Source: JBBRGK01 sp036741355
GTDB taxonomy: Bacteria > Chloroflexota > Dehalococcoidia > CAUJGQ01
Assembly: GCA_036741355.1 (NCBI GenBank)
Contig: DAINSK010000023.1
Location: 1-59,892 of the forward strand
Length of the DNA stretch: 59,892 bases
Direction: 5' to 3'
Positions 7,353 to 15,605 of the stretch are shown piece after piece. Made by a program: the position numbers and the translations under genes. Under the pieces are notes generated by a model. It saw only the letters and a list, made by a program, of their open reading frames with translations. It did not search any database and was not told the DNA's origin. The first letter of the stretch is position 1, and each line of letters starts with the position of its first letter.

Positions 7353-7664
7353 ATGGCTGAAAACCGGATCGTCGTGGTTGGTGGCGGCGTGATCGGCTGC
7401 TCGCTGGCGTATCACCTGTCCGGAGCCGGTCAGACCGTCACTGTGCTGGAGCGGTCCAGGATCGCTGCCGAGGCATCGAGCGCTGCCGCTGGGATGCCGG
7501 CGCCGGTCGCCGAATCCGACGAACCGGGCGCCTTCACGGACCTGGTGATCGCCGGATTGCGCGCTTTTCAGGAAGACGCGGCGGCGATCGTTGCGCGGTC
7601 CGTCGAATCAGGGCAGCGAGACGGCAATTCAGCGGGCGCCCGGAACGCCACGTGCGAAGCGTGA
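7353..7664 (+). pseudogene. thiO: Glycine oxidase ThiO, truncated remnant
   Basis: The frame begins as a normal ThiO/DadA-type FAD oxidase: IVVVGGGVIGCSLAYHLSGA at residues 5-24, VTVLERSRIAAEASSAAAGM, then a helix ending FQEDAAAIV at about residue 81. After that the sequence (SVESGQRDGNSAGARNATCEA) no longer resembles the family and stops at residue 103. The family is about 350-380 residues long. The 3' end runs into the oppositely oriented thiE, overlapping it by 36 bases. This is either a genomic rearrangement that deleted about 280 codons or an assembly chimera. ThiO normally supplies dehydroglycine to ThiG. Confidence 0.8.
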
Positions 7665-8264
7665 ACTGATGGCGCGGGCGGCCGCTTCCACGTCCTCAGC
7701 CGCACAGACGGCGGCAATGACTGCCGCGGCGTCGGCGCCGGCCGCGATCGCCTGGTCGACGTTTTCGGCAGTGATGCCGCCTATCGCTACCACCGGTACT
7801 GAGACCGCGGCTTTGACCTGTCGGATTGTGTCCAGGCTCGCGGGCCGCGTGTTGGACTTCGAGCCTGTTGGGAAGATGCGACCCACCGCGATATACGATG
7901 CACCGTGCGCTTGCGCTCGCTTCGCCTCGTCGGCGTTGTTTGTGGAGCAGCCCACGACCGCGCCCGAAGGCAGCAGCCGCCGCGCAATGTCTACCGGCAG
8001 GTCGTGCTGGCCGACGTGTACGCCGTCCGCGCCGATTGCGAGCGCGACGTCGACGTGGTCGTTAATGAGCAGCGGCACCCCTGCTCGGCGGCACAGTTCG
8101 AGCATAGCCCTGGCGACCGGCAGTTGGTCGCCCTTGTCCCGCAACTTGTCGCGATATTGGACCAGGCTTGCGCCACCTCGCAGGGCCGCGCCAAGCACCT
8201 CCACCGGATCGCGCCCGCGGGTCTGCTCCGGATCGACGATCAGATACAGGCCGTGGATGCGCAT
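7629..8264 (-). CDS. thiE: Thiamine phosphate synthase ThiE
   Basis: A 211-residue ThiE that joins HMP pyrophosphate and thiazole phosphate. The full signature is present: LVQYRDK, LLINDHVDVA, GVHVGQHDLP, GCSTNN, VGRIFPTGSKSNT (the Thr/Ser/Lys pyrophosphate loop) and VVAIGGIT. The frame is open upstream to 8483, but ATG 8264 is preceded by GAAGGCGGC and gives the normal length. It is inverted relative to the rest of the locus and divergent from thiD (60-base gap). Its 3' end abuts the broken thiO, so it may have arrived in the rearrangement that truncated thiO. Confidence 0.93.
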   Translation of the reverse strand: MRIHGLYLIVDPEQTRGRDPVEVLGAALRGGASLVQYRDKLRDKGDQLPVARAMLELCRRAGVPLLINDHVDVALAIGADGVHVGQHDLPVDIARRLLPSGAVVGCSTNNADEAKRAQAHGASYIAVGRIFPTGSKSNTRPASLDTIRQVKAAVSVPVVAIGGITAENVDQAIAAGADAAAVIAAVCAAEDVEAAARAISSRFARGVPGAR

Positions 8265-8324
8265 AGTGCCGCCTTCGTTGCTTACTGAAATGGTAGCTGC
8301 CGTGGCGCGAATGGGGAACGACCA

Positions 8325-9176
8325 GTGACAGTTAGACGTGCGCTCACCATCGCCGGCTCGGACAGCGGCGGCGGCGCCGGCATCCAGGCAGATTTGAAGA
8401 CGTTCGCGGCCTTCGGCGTGTTCGGTATGAGCGCTATAACCGCGGTTACCGCGCAGAACACCGTCGGCGTGCAGGCAGTACACGGGGTCCCGCTCGACAT
8501 AATCGAATCCCAGCTCGAGAGCGTGATGAGCGATATCGGCGCTGACGCGGCGAAGACGGGAATGTTGGGCACAGTAGAGGTCGTCGAGCTCGTGGCGAAG
8601 TGCGTCTTGGGGCTCGGCATACCGAACCTCGTTGTGGATCCGGTGATGGTGGCAAAAAGCGGCGACGTACTGTTATCAAAGAGCGCGCGGGAAGCGGTGC
8701 GCACAGCTCTGCTTCCGCTGGCCACCGTGGTCACTCCCAACCTGCCCGAGGCCGAGGCCCTCACCGGCAGGCCGGTGCGGAACGTGGACGAGATGCGGGC
8801 GGCAGCGCGTGAGCTTCACGGACTCGGCGTTCGGTGGGTGATCGTCAAGGGCGGTCACTTGCCCGAATCAGAAGATGCGGTGGACCTGGTGTACGACGGT
8901 CGTGACTTCACTGAACTTCGCGCGCCGCGAACTCACTCCCGCAATACCCACGGAACCGGTTGCACGTTTTCGGCGGCCATCGCGGCCGGACTCGCGGCGG
9001 GTCGGGAGCCGCTCGACGCGATCCGCACCGCCAAGGCTTATATTACTGCCGCTATCGAGTCGGCACCGGACATAGGGCACGGGCACGGCCCAACCAACCA
9101 TTTGATCGGGGTGGTATCGCCGTGGGCTATGCAGCGAAAGCCAACAGGCCCGCGCCGCCAAGGAGCAGGAGAATGA
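8325..9176 (+). CDS. thiD: HMP/HMP-phosphate kinase ThiD
   Basis: A 283-residue ribokinase-fold enzyme that phosphorylates hydroxymethylpyrimidine and its monophosphate. It starts at GTG after GGGGAACG and has ALTIAGSDSGGGAGIQADLK at the N-terminus. LVVDPVMVAKSG and VVTPNLPEAEALTG follow in the middle. The anion-hole and catalytic segment THGTGCTFSAAIAAGLA has Cys at about residue 213. The C-terminal 15-20 residues (RKPTGPRRQGAGE) are basic and not part of the fold. It provides the pyrimidine half for ThiE, which lies divergently next to it. Confidence 0.95.
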   Translation: MTVRRALTIAGSDSGGGAGIQADLKTFAAFGVFGMSAITAVTAQNTVGVQAVHGVPLDIIESQLESVMSDIGADAAKTGMLGTVEVVELVAKCVLGLGIPNLVVDPVMVAKSGDVLLSKSAREAVRTALLPLATVVTPNLPEAEALTGRPVRNVDEMRAAARELHGLGVRWVIVKGGHLPESEDAVDLVYDGRDFTELRAPRTHSRNTHGTGCTFSAAIAAGLAAGREPLDAIRTAKAYITAAIESAPDIGHGHGPTNHLIGVVSPWAMQRKPTGPRRQGAGE

Positions 9177-9337
9177 TCAGTATCGCTGCCATTGTTTGGA
9201 CGTCTCTTCGTTAAGGTTCTTGGAATGGTCTACGGGCAGTATGTCCGGGTATCAGCCGAGATTAATTCGCACGCATGTTCGTCTGTGGTCGTTTATACTG
9301 TGCTGGCCCGGCGGCCGCAGGCCGGGCCGGAGGGTAG

Positions 9338-9844
9338 ATGGGACCCCGTCAGCCGTACTTGGTGGAATCGCGGAGCTTTGATGGTCATCTGACAGGGCAG
9401 TGGCAGGCGGAATTTGTGGGCCGAGCCCCCAGCTTGATCGTTTTGCACGCCAGGGAGGGCAACTCCATCAACTCGGGCGACCGGAGCTACCCCTGGTCCG
9501 CCGACACGTTGCAGTTCTACTGGAGCGACCGATGGTACAACATCCGCGCGGCGCTGCGTGACGGTGAGCCCTACTTCTACTCTTGCAACGTGGCTATGCC
9601 CGCAGAAATCAGTCCGGACGCGGTGAGCTACGTCGACCTTGACCTCGAAATCGCCGTCACCGACGGCCTCAGCCTCCGCCTGGACGGCGAGGAAGATTTC
9701 GAGCGCAATATCCTTGCCATGCACTATCCGCCGGACATTGTACGTCGCGCTCGAGACGCCGTGCAGGAGCTTCAGAGCCTGGTGCGGGCCGGACGTCCGC
9801 CGTTCCGTAACCATGAATCGATGCTGCTCAAGCGGGCGACATAA
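9338..9844 (+). CDS. DUF402 domain protein
   Basis: A 168-residue protein matching DUF402, a family that includes nucleoside tri/diphosphatases and RNase-like domains. The characteristic core is VSYVDLDLEIAVTDGLSLRL, then DGEEDFERN and MHYPPDIVRRARDAVQELQ. The acidic residues in that core are the likely metal ligands. TATACT at 9294-9299 is a candidate -10 box, and a GGCCCGGC/GCCGGGCC hairpin lies between it and the start. The gap 9177-9337 has no other convincing gene. The substrate cannot be read from the sequence. Confidence 0.75.
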   Translation: MGPRQPYLVESRSFDGHLTGQWQAEFVGRAPSLIVLHAREGNSINSGDRSYPWSADTLQFYWSDRWYNIRAALRDGEPYFYSCNVAMPAEISPDAVSYVDLDLEIAVTDGLSLRLDGEEDFERNILAMHYPPDIVRRARDAVQELQSLVRAGRPPFRNHESMLLKRAT

Positions 9845-9925
9845 CCGTTGCAGGATCGCCCTTATGTAACGGTACTGGTACAATTGCCGTACCGATCGTT
9901 TTCGTATCCGTAAGCGAGCCAGTAT

Positions 9926-11056
9926 ATGCCCGCCAACCTCGCCGCGTCTCGGCGCGCCCGCCATTATCCTTTGCAGACCACTGGTCCGCTGCTGGCCGTT
10001 TTACTGGCCGGCGTCGTGCTATTCCCACCACACACCGGTACGGCCCAGGCCGCGGACAAGCTTTTACCTGCTGGCGTGAGCCGCTCCGCACCGACCATGC
10101 GACCCGCGCCCGAGGACACCGATCCCGACGAGCAGCCGGTTGCACCTGCTCCTGCTTCCAACCCGGCGCCCGCTCCGGTGAATGTGACCGGCCGTCCGCC
10201 CAATGAGTTGGGCCGCATCCTCATCATGGAATACCACCGCATCGCGAACCCCGAGGCTCCCTGGCAGCGCGCTCCCAGCGGCTTCCGCCGCGATTTGCAG
10301 CGACTGTACGACGCCGGGTTCCGCTCGGTGCCGCTGTCCGACGTGCTGGCAAACCACATCGACCTGCCGCTTGGAACTTCGCCGGTGGTGTTTACCTTCG
10401 ACGACAGCTACTCGAGCCAACTCTGGTGGTCGGCGGACGGCACGCCAGCGCCCGATAGCGCGGTAGGCATCCTGCAGCAGTTTGCCGCCGAGCATCCCGA
10501 TTTCGGCGTGCACGGTGTCTTTTACATCACCTGGAACCAGCTCTTTGGCGGACCGGCAACGGCGGGAATTGAGAAGCTGCGCTACCTGGTGCAACACGGA
10601 TTCGAGCTGGGCAACCACTCCATGAGCCACGCGAACTTCGGCGTGGTCAGCAGCGCGGCTGTTCAGCAGGAGCTCGCGCAGGAACAGACGCTGGTGCGGC
10701 AGTCGCTGGACGGCTACGAGATGCAGACGATGGCGCTGCCATATGGCGCCTGGCCGCGCGACAAGAGCCTGGCAGTGTCGGGCGCATCGGGAGCATCAAA
10801 GTATCGATTTGCCGCGGTGTTGCAGGTGGGCTCCGAGCCTGCTCCGTCGCCCGCGAGCTCCGCGTTCAACGCCATCGTACTGCCAAGGGTGCAGGCCGGC
10901 GAGGCGCTGCTCTCGTACTGGTTGAACTGGTTCGACACTCATCGGGACGAGCGTTACGTGAGCGACGGCGATCCAAGCGCGATCTCATTCCCTTCCCGCC
11001 TCGCCTCGCGCATCCGCAAAGACGCGGGGCAGTACTGGCAAGTGGTCGGCTACTAA
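9926..11056 (+). CDS. Secreted polysaccharide deacetylase (NodB fold)
   Basis: A 376-residue protein with an N-terminal signal or anchor (hydrophobic stretch about residues 16-35, then TAQAAD), a Pro-rich linker to about residue 85, and a carbohydrate esterase 4 domain. ILIMEYHRI opens the domain. TFDDS at about 157-161 gives the catalytic Asp pair, and HSMSH at about 231-235 gives the two metal-binding histidines. ALPYGAWPRD is the usual following motif. Family members remove N-acetyl groups from peptidoglycan, chitin or exopolysaccharide. A Ser replaces the more usual Gly after the DD pair. The substrate is not evident. Confidence 0.88.
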   Translation: MPANLAASRRARHYPLQTTGPLLAVLLAGVVLFPPHTGTAQAADKLLPAGVSRSAPTMRPAPEDTDPDEQPVAPAPASNPAPAPVNVTGRPPNELGRILIMEYHRIANPEAPWQRAPSGFRRDLQRLYDAGFRSVPLSDVLANHIDLPLGTSPVVFTFDDSYSSQLWWSADGTPAPDSAVGILQQFAAEHPDFGVHGVFYITWNQLFGGPATAGIEKLRYLVQHGFELGNHSMSHANFGVVSSAAVQQELAQEQTLVRQSLDGYEMQTMALPYGAWPRDKSLAVSGASGASKYRFAAVLQVGSEPAPSPASSAFNAIVLPRVQAGEALLSYWLNWFDTHRDERYVSDGDPSAISFPSRLASRIRKDAGQYWQVVGY

Positions 11057-11063
11057 GGGTGCG

Positions 11064-11092
11064 TTGACCGCCTTTTAGTGTCCGCGTACGAT
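11064..11092 (+). promoter_or_regulatory. Promoter upstream of valS
   Basis: TTGACC (11064-11069) and TACGAT (11087-11092) are separated by exactly 17 bases. It begins 8 bases after the deacetylase stop and leaves a leader of about 90 bases before valS. The leader contains a GTCCGCC/GGGCGGCC hairpin but no T-box core. Confidence 0.72.
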
Positions 11093-11187
11093 AGAACTTG
11101 ATGGCGCGGGCGTATGCCGGGGACGGCGCGCCCGTGTGTTGTACATGGTCCGCCTTCGGGGCGGCCGTCGAAGAGGACCGGTAGGTC

Positions 11188-13920
11188 ATGGCGACGCGGC
11201 AGGCGGAACGCATGCGCGGCCAGGAGATGCCAAAAGCGTACGAACCGCGCGCCGTCGAGGCCGCGATCTACGAGTTCTGGGAATCAAAGGGCTACTTTGC
11301 GCCCAGCGTGCCGCCCGAGAACTGGCAAAAGGGCGGCGCCGGCGAAGGCGGTAAGGGTCCGCAGCCGTTCACGCTGATCATGCCACCGCCCAACGTGACC
11401 GGCGAATTGCACCTCGGCCACGCGCTTACAGCGGCGATCGAGGACGCACTGGTCCGCTGGCATCGAATGCTTGGCGATCCCACCCTCTGGTTGCCCGGCA
11501 CCGACCACGCGGGCATCGCCACACAGCTGGTGGTGGAGCGCGAGCTTGCCAAAGAAGGCCTTACACGCCAGGACCTGGGCCGCGAAGAGTTTGTCGAGCG
11601 GGTTTGGATGTGGGTGCGGCGGTATCGCCGCCGCATCGACGACCAGCACCGGCGGCTCGGAGCTTCATGTGATTGGTCGCGCAACCGTTTCACGATGGAC
11701 GAAACGCCGCAGCTCGCGGTGCGTACCACGTTCAAGCACCTCTATGACGACGGGCTGATCTACCGCGGCACGCGCGTCATCAACTGGTGCCCGCGTTGCC
11801 AGACGGCGCTGTCAGACCTCGAGGTGGACCACGAAGAGCAGCTAACGTCTCTCTGGCATATCAAGTACCCGCTGATCGACGACGAGGGCGCTGAGACCGG
11901 TCGATTTATGCGCATGGCCACGACGCGGCCGGAAACGATCGTCGGCGACACGGCTGTTGCCGTGAACCCGGCCGACGATCGATACAAAGACGACGTTGGC
12001 CGGCGCGTGCGGCTCCCGATCATCGGGCGGGAAATGCCCATCGTGGCGGACGCCGACGTGGATCCGTCGTTCGGGACCGGCGCGGTCAAAGTAACCCCGG
12101 GGCATGACCCCACAGACTATGACATCGGTCTACGCCACGACCTGCCGATCATCACGGTGATGAACACCGACGCGACGATGAACGAAAACGCCGGGCCGTT
12201 CGAGGGCCTCGACCGTTATGAAGCGCGCAGGCGGATCGTCGAAGTCTTCGAAGCCGCCGGCCTGCTGGAACAGGTCGAGCCCCATATGGCCTCGATCGGC
12301 CATTGCCATCGCTGCGACACGGTCGTCGAGCCGATGGTCAGTCCGCAGTGGTATGTAAAAGCTGCCCCAATCGCAGCGCCGGCGATCGAGGCCGTAAAAG
12401 ACGGCCGCATTCGCATCGTGCCGGAGCGGTTCGAAAAGGTCTACCTGAACTGGATGGAGAACATCCGAGACTGGTGCATCTCGCGGCAGCTGTGGTGGGG
12501 ACATCGGATCCCCGTCTGGTACTGCGACGCATGCAGCCGCATAATCGTCGAAATCGAGACTCCCGAGCGCTGTCCTGAGTGCGGCGCGGAGCTGCCGCGC
12601 CAGGACGAAGACGTGCTCGACACGTGGTTCTCATCGGGCTTGTGGACGCACAGCACGCTCGGCTGGCCGCGGCAGACGGAAGACCTCGCGTATTTCTATC
12701 CCACGACCGTCATGGAAACAGGCTGGGACATCCTGTTCTTCTGGGTCGCCCGGATGATTATGCTTGGCCTCTACAACATGGACGAGGTGCCGTTCCAAAC
12801 GGTCTACCTGCACGGCATGGTGCGGGACGAGGCCGGTCACAAGATGAGCAAGACGCGTGGTAACGTCGTCGATCCGCTGATCGTCGTGGACGAATTCGGA
12901 GCGGACGCCTTACGGTTTGCATTGGCGACCAACTCGGCGCCCGGGAACGACATGAAGTTCTCGGAAGAGAAGGTTGAGGCGGGACGAAATTTCTGCAATA
13001 AGCTCTGGAATGCGGCGCGGTTCGTGGTCCAGAAGCTCGGCGGAGATACGGTTGGGCCGTTGCTCCAACCCGGCGACGCTGAACTTGCCGTAGAAGACCG
13101 CTGGATCCTCAGCGGGGTCAACGCGCTGGCTGCAGACGTCAACCAGTTGATGGCAGACTTTCAACTCGGCGAGGCCGGCCGGCGCATCCACGAGTTCATC
13201 TGGGGCGAGTACTGCGACTGGTACATTGAGGCGGCCAAGGTGCGGCTGAATCGGGGCGACGATGCTCCGCTGCCCGTTCTGGCGCATACCCTCGCCACCT
13301 GTCTCAAGCTACTGCACCCGTTCGCGCCGTTCGTAACCGAGGCTATCTGGTTTAACCTGCAGCCTCTGCTGCCGGCGGGTGAATCTGCCGCGCTGATTGT
13401 GGCGCGATATCCATTGGGCGATCCAAATCGGCGGGACGAAGAGGCGGATCGTATCATGGCGGCGCTGATCGAGTCCGTGCGTGCCGTGCGGAACGTGCGC
13501 GCCGAAAAACGCGTAGACCCTGCGAAGCGTGTCGAAGCCTTTGTCGAAGTCGAAAACGAGCGGCTCCGCTCTGCGCTCGACGGGCGCTGCGAGCTGATCG
13601 AAGCGCTGGCGCGCGTTGCGCCGCTGCATGTGGGCGCTCCCGGCTTGGCGCCGCTCAGCGGCACCGTGCGCGCGGTCACCGAGGCGACAACCGTCGTGGT
13701 GCCGCTGGCGGGCATGGTCGACGTCGGCGTAGAACGCGCCCGTCTCGAAAAGGACTTGGATGGTGTTCGGGCTCAGGTCGAGCGACTTCGGCGCCAACTA
13801 TTCAGTGAATCGTTCAGGAGCAAGGCGCCCAGTCACGTCGTGCGCAAAATGCAGGACGACCTGACGTCGGCTGAAGCGAAGGCTGTCGCACTAAGCAGCA
13901 GCCTGGCGACACTGGGATAG
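11188..13920 (+). CDS. valS: Valyl-tRNA synthetase
   Basis: A 910-residue class I synthetase that charges tRNA-Val. The HIGH motif is HLGHA at about residues 75-79 in PPPNVTGELHLGHALTAAIE. The editing domain is inserted after the first half of the Rossmann fold (TTRPETIVGDTAVAVNP). The KMSKS motif is HKMSKTRGNVV (KMSKT at 552-556). The C-terminal anticodon-binding region ends in a ValS-type coiled coil (ARLEKDLDGVRAQVERLRRQ). ATG 11188 gives a short non-conserved lead-in; ATG 11230 is an alternative but lacks spacing from AGGAG. Confidence 0.97.
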   Translation: MATRQAERMRGQEMPKAYEPRAVEAAIYEFWESKGYFAPSVPPENWQKGGAGEGGKGPQPFTLIMPPPNVTGELHLGHALTAAIEDALVRWHRMLGDPTLWLPGTDHAGIATQLVVERELAKEGLTRQDLGREEFVERVWMWVRRYRRRIDDQHRRLGASCDWSRNRFTMDETPQLAVRTTFKHLYDDGLIYRGTRVINWCPRCQTALSDLEVDHEEQLTSLWHIKYPLIDDEGAETGRFMRMATTRPETIVGDTAVAVNPADDRYKDDVGRRVRLPIIGREMPIVADADVDPSFGTGAVKVTPGHDPTDYDIGLRHDLPIITVMNTDATMNENAGPFEGLDRYEARRRIVEVFEAAGLLEQVEPHMASIGHCHRCDTVVEPMVSPQWYVKAAPIAAPAIEAVKDGRIRIVPERFEKVYLNWMENIRDWCISRQLWWGHRIPVWYCDACSRIIVEIETPERCPECGAELPRQDEDVLDTWFSSGLWTHSTLGWPRQTEDLAYFYPTTVMETGWDILFFWVARMIMLGLYNMDEVPFQTVYLHGMVRDEAGHKMSKTRGNVVDPLIVVDEFGADALRFALATNSAPGNDMKFSEEKVEAGRNFCNKLWNAARFVVQKLGGDTVGPLLQPGDAELAVEDRWILSGVNALAADVNQLMADFQLGEAGRRIHEFIWGEYCDWYIEAAKVRLNRGDDAPLPVLAHTLATCLKLLHPFAPFVTEAIWFNLQPLLPAGESAALIVARYPLGDPNRRDEEADRIMAALIESVRAVRNVRAEKRVDPAKRVEAFVEVENERLRSALDGRCELIEALARVAPLHVGAPGLAPLSGTVRAVTEATTVVVPLAGMVDVGVERARLEKDLDGVRAQVERLRRQLFSESFRSKAPSHVVRKMQDDLTSAEAKAVALSSSLATLG

Positions 13921-13933
13921 TCGAACTCTTGCA

Positions 13934-14395
13934 ATGAGGTCATGGAAGATCGGTGATTGCGCCGTGGAATCAAAATCGCCCCAACCGGAATCCGAGAGCG
14001 GAACGTTTACCAAGGCTGACTACGAATCCCTGGCGCGCTTCCGCTACGGGCTCAGGCTCTACTTTCGCTTCAGCGAACAGGCGGTCCGCGGTATTGGGCT
14101 AACGCCGCAGCAGTACCAGTTGATGCTTGCGATCAAGGGCTTTCCAACGCGTGAGTGGGCGACGATGACGGAAATCGCCGAACGGCTTCAGTCGTCGCAC
14201 AACAGCGTGGTTGGTCTGGTCGATCGAAGTGTGCTCAACGGCATGGTCGAACGGCGGCCGCATCCTCACGACCGGCGCTCGGTTGCGGTTCATCTGACGC
14301 CCGAGGGGCACAAAGTGCTGGAGAACCTGGTCGGCACCCATCGCGAAGAGTTACAGCGGCTGCGTGAGCTTCTACGTATGCCGCCATTTGTTTAG
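13934..14395 (+). CDS. MarR-family transcriptional regulator
   Basis: A 153-residue winged-helix dimer-type repressor. The recognition region MTEIAERLQSSHNSVVGLVD lies at about residues 75-94 and the wing MVERRPHPHDRRSVAVHLTP at about 100-119, both typical of MarR. Helical dimerisation segments flank them. ATG 13934 or GTG 13964 could be the start. It follows valS by 13 bases and precedes the nuo promoter by about 50 bases, so it could regulate nuo, but the palindrome there matches Rex better than MarR sites. The ligand is unknown. Confidence 0.85.
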   Translation: MRSWKIGDCAVESKSPQPESESGTFTKADYESLARFRYGLRLYFRFSEQAVRGIGLTPQQYQLMLAIKGFPTREWATMTEIAERLQSSHNSVVGLVDRSVLNGMVERRPHPHDRRSVAVHLTPEGHKVLENLVGTHREELQRLRELLRMPPFV

Positions 14396-14440
14396 ACCGG
14401 CGGGCGCGGCGTTCAGGACTTAGATAGACACCCTTCTGGA

Positions 14441-14468
14441 CCCGTTTGCGATTGACATCACAAACGGG
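14441..14468. promoter_or_regulatory. Rex-like operator over the nuo -35 box
   Basis: A 28-base near-perfect palindrome: left arm CCCGTTTGCGAT, centre TGAC, right arm ATCACAAACGGG, with 11 of 12 arm positions matching. Its core reads TTGCGA-TTGACA-TCACAA, which differs by one base from the known Rex consensus TTGTGA-N6-TCACAA. The six central bases are exactly the -35 hexamer of the nuo promoter, so binding would block RNA polymerase. CRP/FNR sites share the TGTGA half-site and are the main alternative. Confidence 0.7.
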
Positions 14469-14481
14469 CCGGTGCTAGTCT
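14452..14481 (+). promoter_or_regulatory. Promoter of the nuo operon
   Basis: A perfect TTGACA (14452-14457) and TAGTCT (14476-14481) are separated by 18 bases. The first nuo gene begins 78 bases after the -10 box. Confidence 0.8.
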
Positions 14482-14558
14482 CGGCATACTCCCGGCCGAT
14501 GTGGATCATCGCGCTGGCGCCATAGTGTGCGAAAATAAGGCCAGGAGATTGAGCTGTC

Positions 14559-14927
14559 GTGAACCAGGTCCTCGACAACTGGAGCGCAGTGCTGATCGGC
14601 GGGTTCGTCGGCATCTCGCTGATCGTGGTCGCGCTGATTGGCAACCTGCTGCTGGCCCCCAAGGCGCCGTCGCGGGCCAAGAGCACGGCCTACGAGTGCG
14701 GTATGCTGCCGATTGGGCGCAGCATCGGGCTGGTTCACGTCCGCTACTATCTCTTCGCCATCCTGTTTCTCATTTTCGACGTAGAAACTGTGTTTCTCTT
14801 CCCGTGGGCGGTCGTCTTTCGGGCGCTTGGACAGCAGGCATTTTATGAGATGCTCGTTTTCCTGCTGATCCTTGCTGCCGGGCTCGCCTACGCCTGGAAG
14901 AAGGGAGTTTTGCAGTGGAAATGGTAA
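14559..14927 (+). CDS. nuoA: Complex I subunit NuoA
   Basis: A 122-residue NuoA with three membrane helices. It has the conserved TAYECGMLPIG loop at about residues 45-55 and the FLIFDVETVFLFPWAVVF segment at about 70-87, whose acidic residues belong to the quinone-site and proton-path region. It starts at GTG. The last codons overlap nuoB by 13 bases. It is the first gene of a colinear nuoABCDHIJKLMN operon driven from the promoter at 14452. Confidence 0.96.
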   Translation: MNQVLDNWSAVLIGGFVGISLIVVALIGNLLLAPKAPSRAKSTAYECGMLPIGRSIGLVHVRYYLFAILFLIFDVETVFLFPWAVVFRALGQQAFYEMLVFLLILAAGLAYAWKKGVLQWKW

Positions 14928-15571
14928 CGTCTGGCTCGGCAGCGACGGCAACAACGACTTCGCCCGCCGAACCTTCGGCACCGGTACAGCCGGTGCAGCC
15001 GGCCGTCCCGGAGGTTCCAGCGTCTCCCGGGTATGTACCGGATTTTTCGCCCGAGCGCGAGCGGCTGATGCCGCTGGAAGTGGTTCAGGGCAAGGCAGCC
15101 TATCGGCAGATTTTGCCCGGTGTGATGCAGGTGCCGGCCGACGCGGTGATTGCGCTGTGTCGCAAGAGCTCGCTCTGGCCGATGACGTTCGGCCTGGCAT
15201 GCTGTGCGATCGAGATGATCGCGACCTATATGTCGGACCACGACCTCGACCGCTTCGGCATTGTGCCGTGGCCCAGCCCGCGCCAGTCGGACGTCATGAT
15301 CGTGGCCGGCACCGTCACGAAGAAGATGGCGCCCGCGGTCAAGCTGCTCTACGAGCAGATGCCGAACCCGAAATGGGTGATCAGTATGGGCGCCTGCGCG
15401 ACCAATGGTGGCCCGTATACTCAATACGACCGCGTTGTACAGGGTGTTGACAAGATCATTCCCGTGGACGTCTACGTGCCGGGATGCCCCCCGCGCCCGG
15501 AAGCGCTGATCGACGGTTTCATCGCATTGCAGCACAAAATCATGCAGGAGCGGGGCTCCGTCGGCCGCTGA
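14915..15571 (+). CDS. nuoB: Complex I subunit NuoB
   Basis: A 218-residue subunit that carries the terminal 4Fe-4S cluster N2. The ligands are visible: adjacent cysteines in FGLACCAIEM, then GACATNGGPY and VPGCPPRPEA. The first 55 residues are a Thr/Pro/Val-rich extension not found in short NuoB proteins. It starts at GTG 14915 inside nuoA, or at ATG 14921. The cluster passes electrons to quinone together with NuoD. Confidence 0.96.
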   Translation: MEMVTSGSAATATTTSPAEPSAPVQPVQPAVPEVPASPGYVPDFSPERERLMPLEVVQGKAAYRQILPGVMQVPADAVIALCRKSSLWPMTFGLACCAIEMIATYMSDHDLDRFGIVPWPSPRQSDVMIVAGTVTKKMAPAVKLLYEQMPNPKWVISMGACATNGGPYTQYDRVVQGVDKIIPVDVYVPGCPPRPEALIDGFIALQHKIMQERGSVGR

Positions 15572-15605
15572 GGCAGACGGTCTCCCGTTCAATTGGGATG
15601 GATGA

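Noticed and set aside
11093..11187. T-box leader before valS
   Set aside because: No T-box AGGGTGG-type core, specifier loop or terminator is visible; the hairpin there is short.
14441..14468. MarR operator for the neighbouring MarR gene
   Set aside because: It is not excluded, but the TTGNGA-N6-TCACAA spacing is specific for Rex, and MarR sites are usually shorter palindromes without this core.
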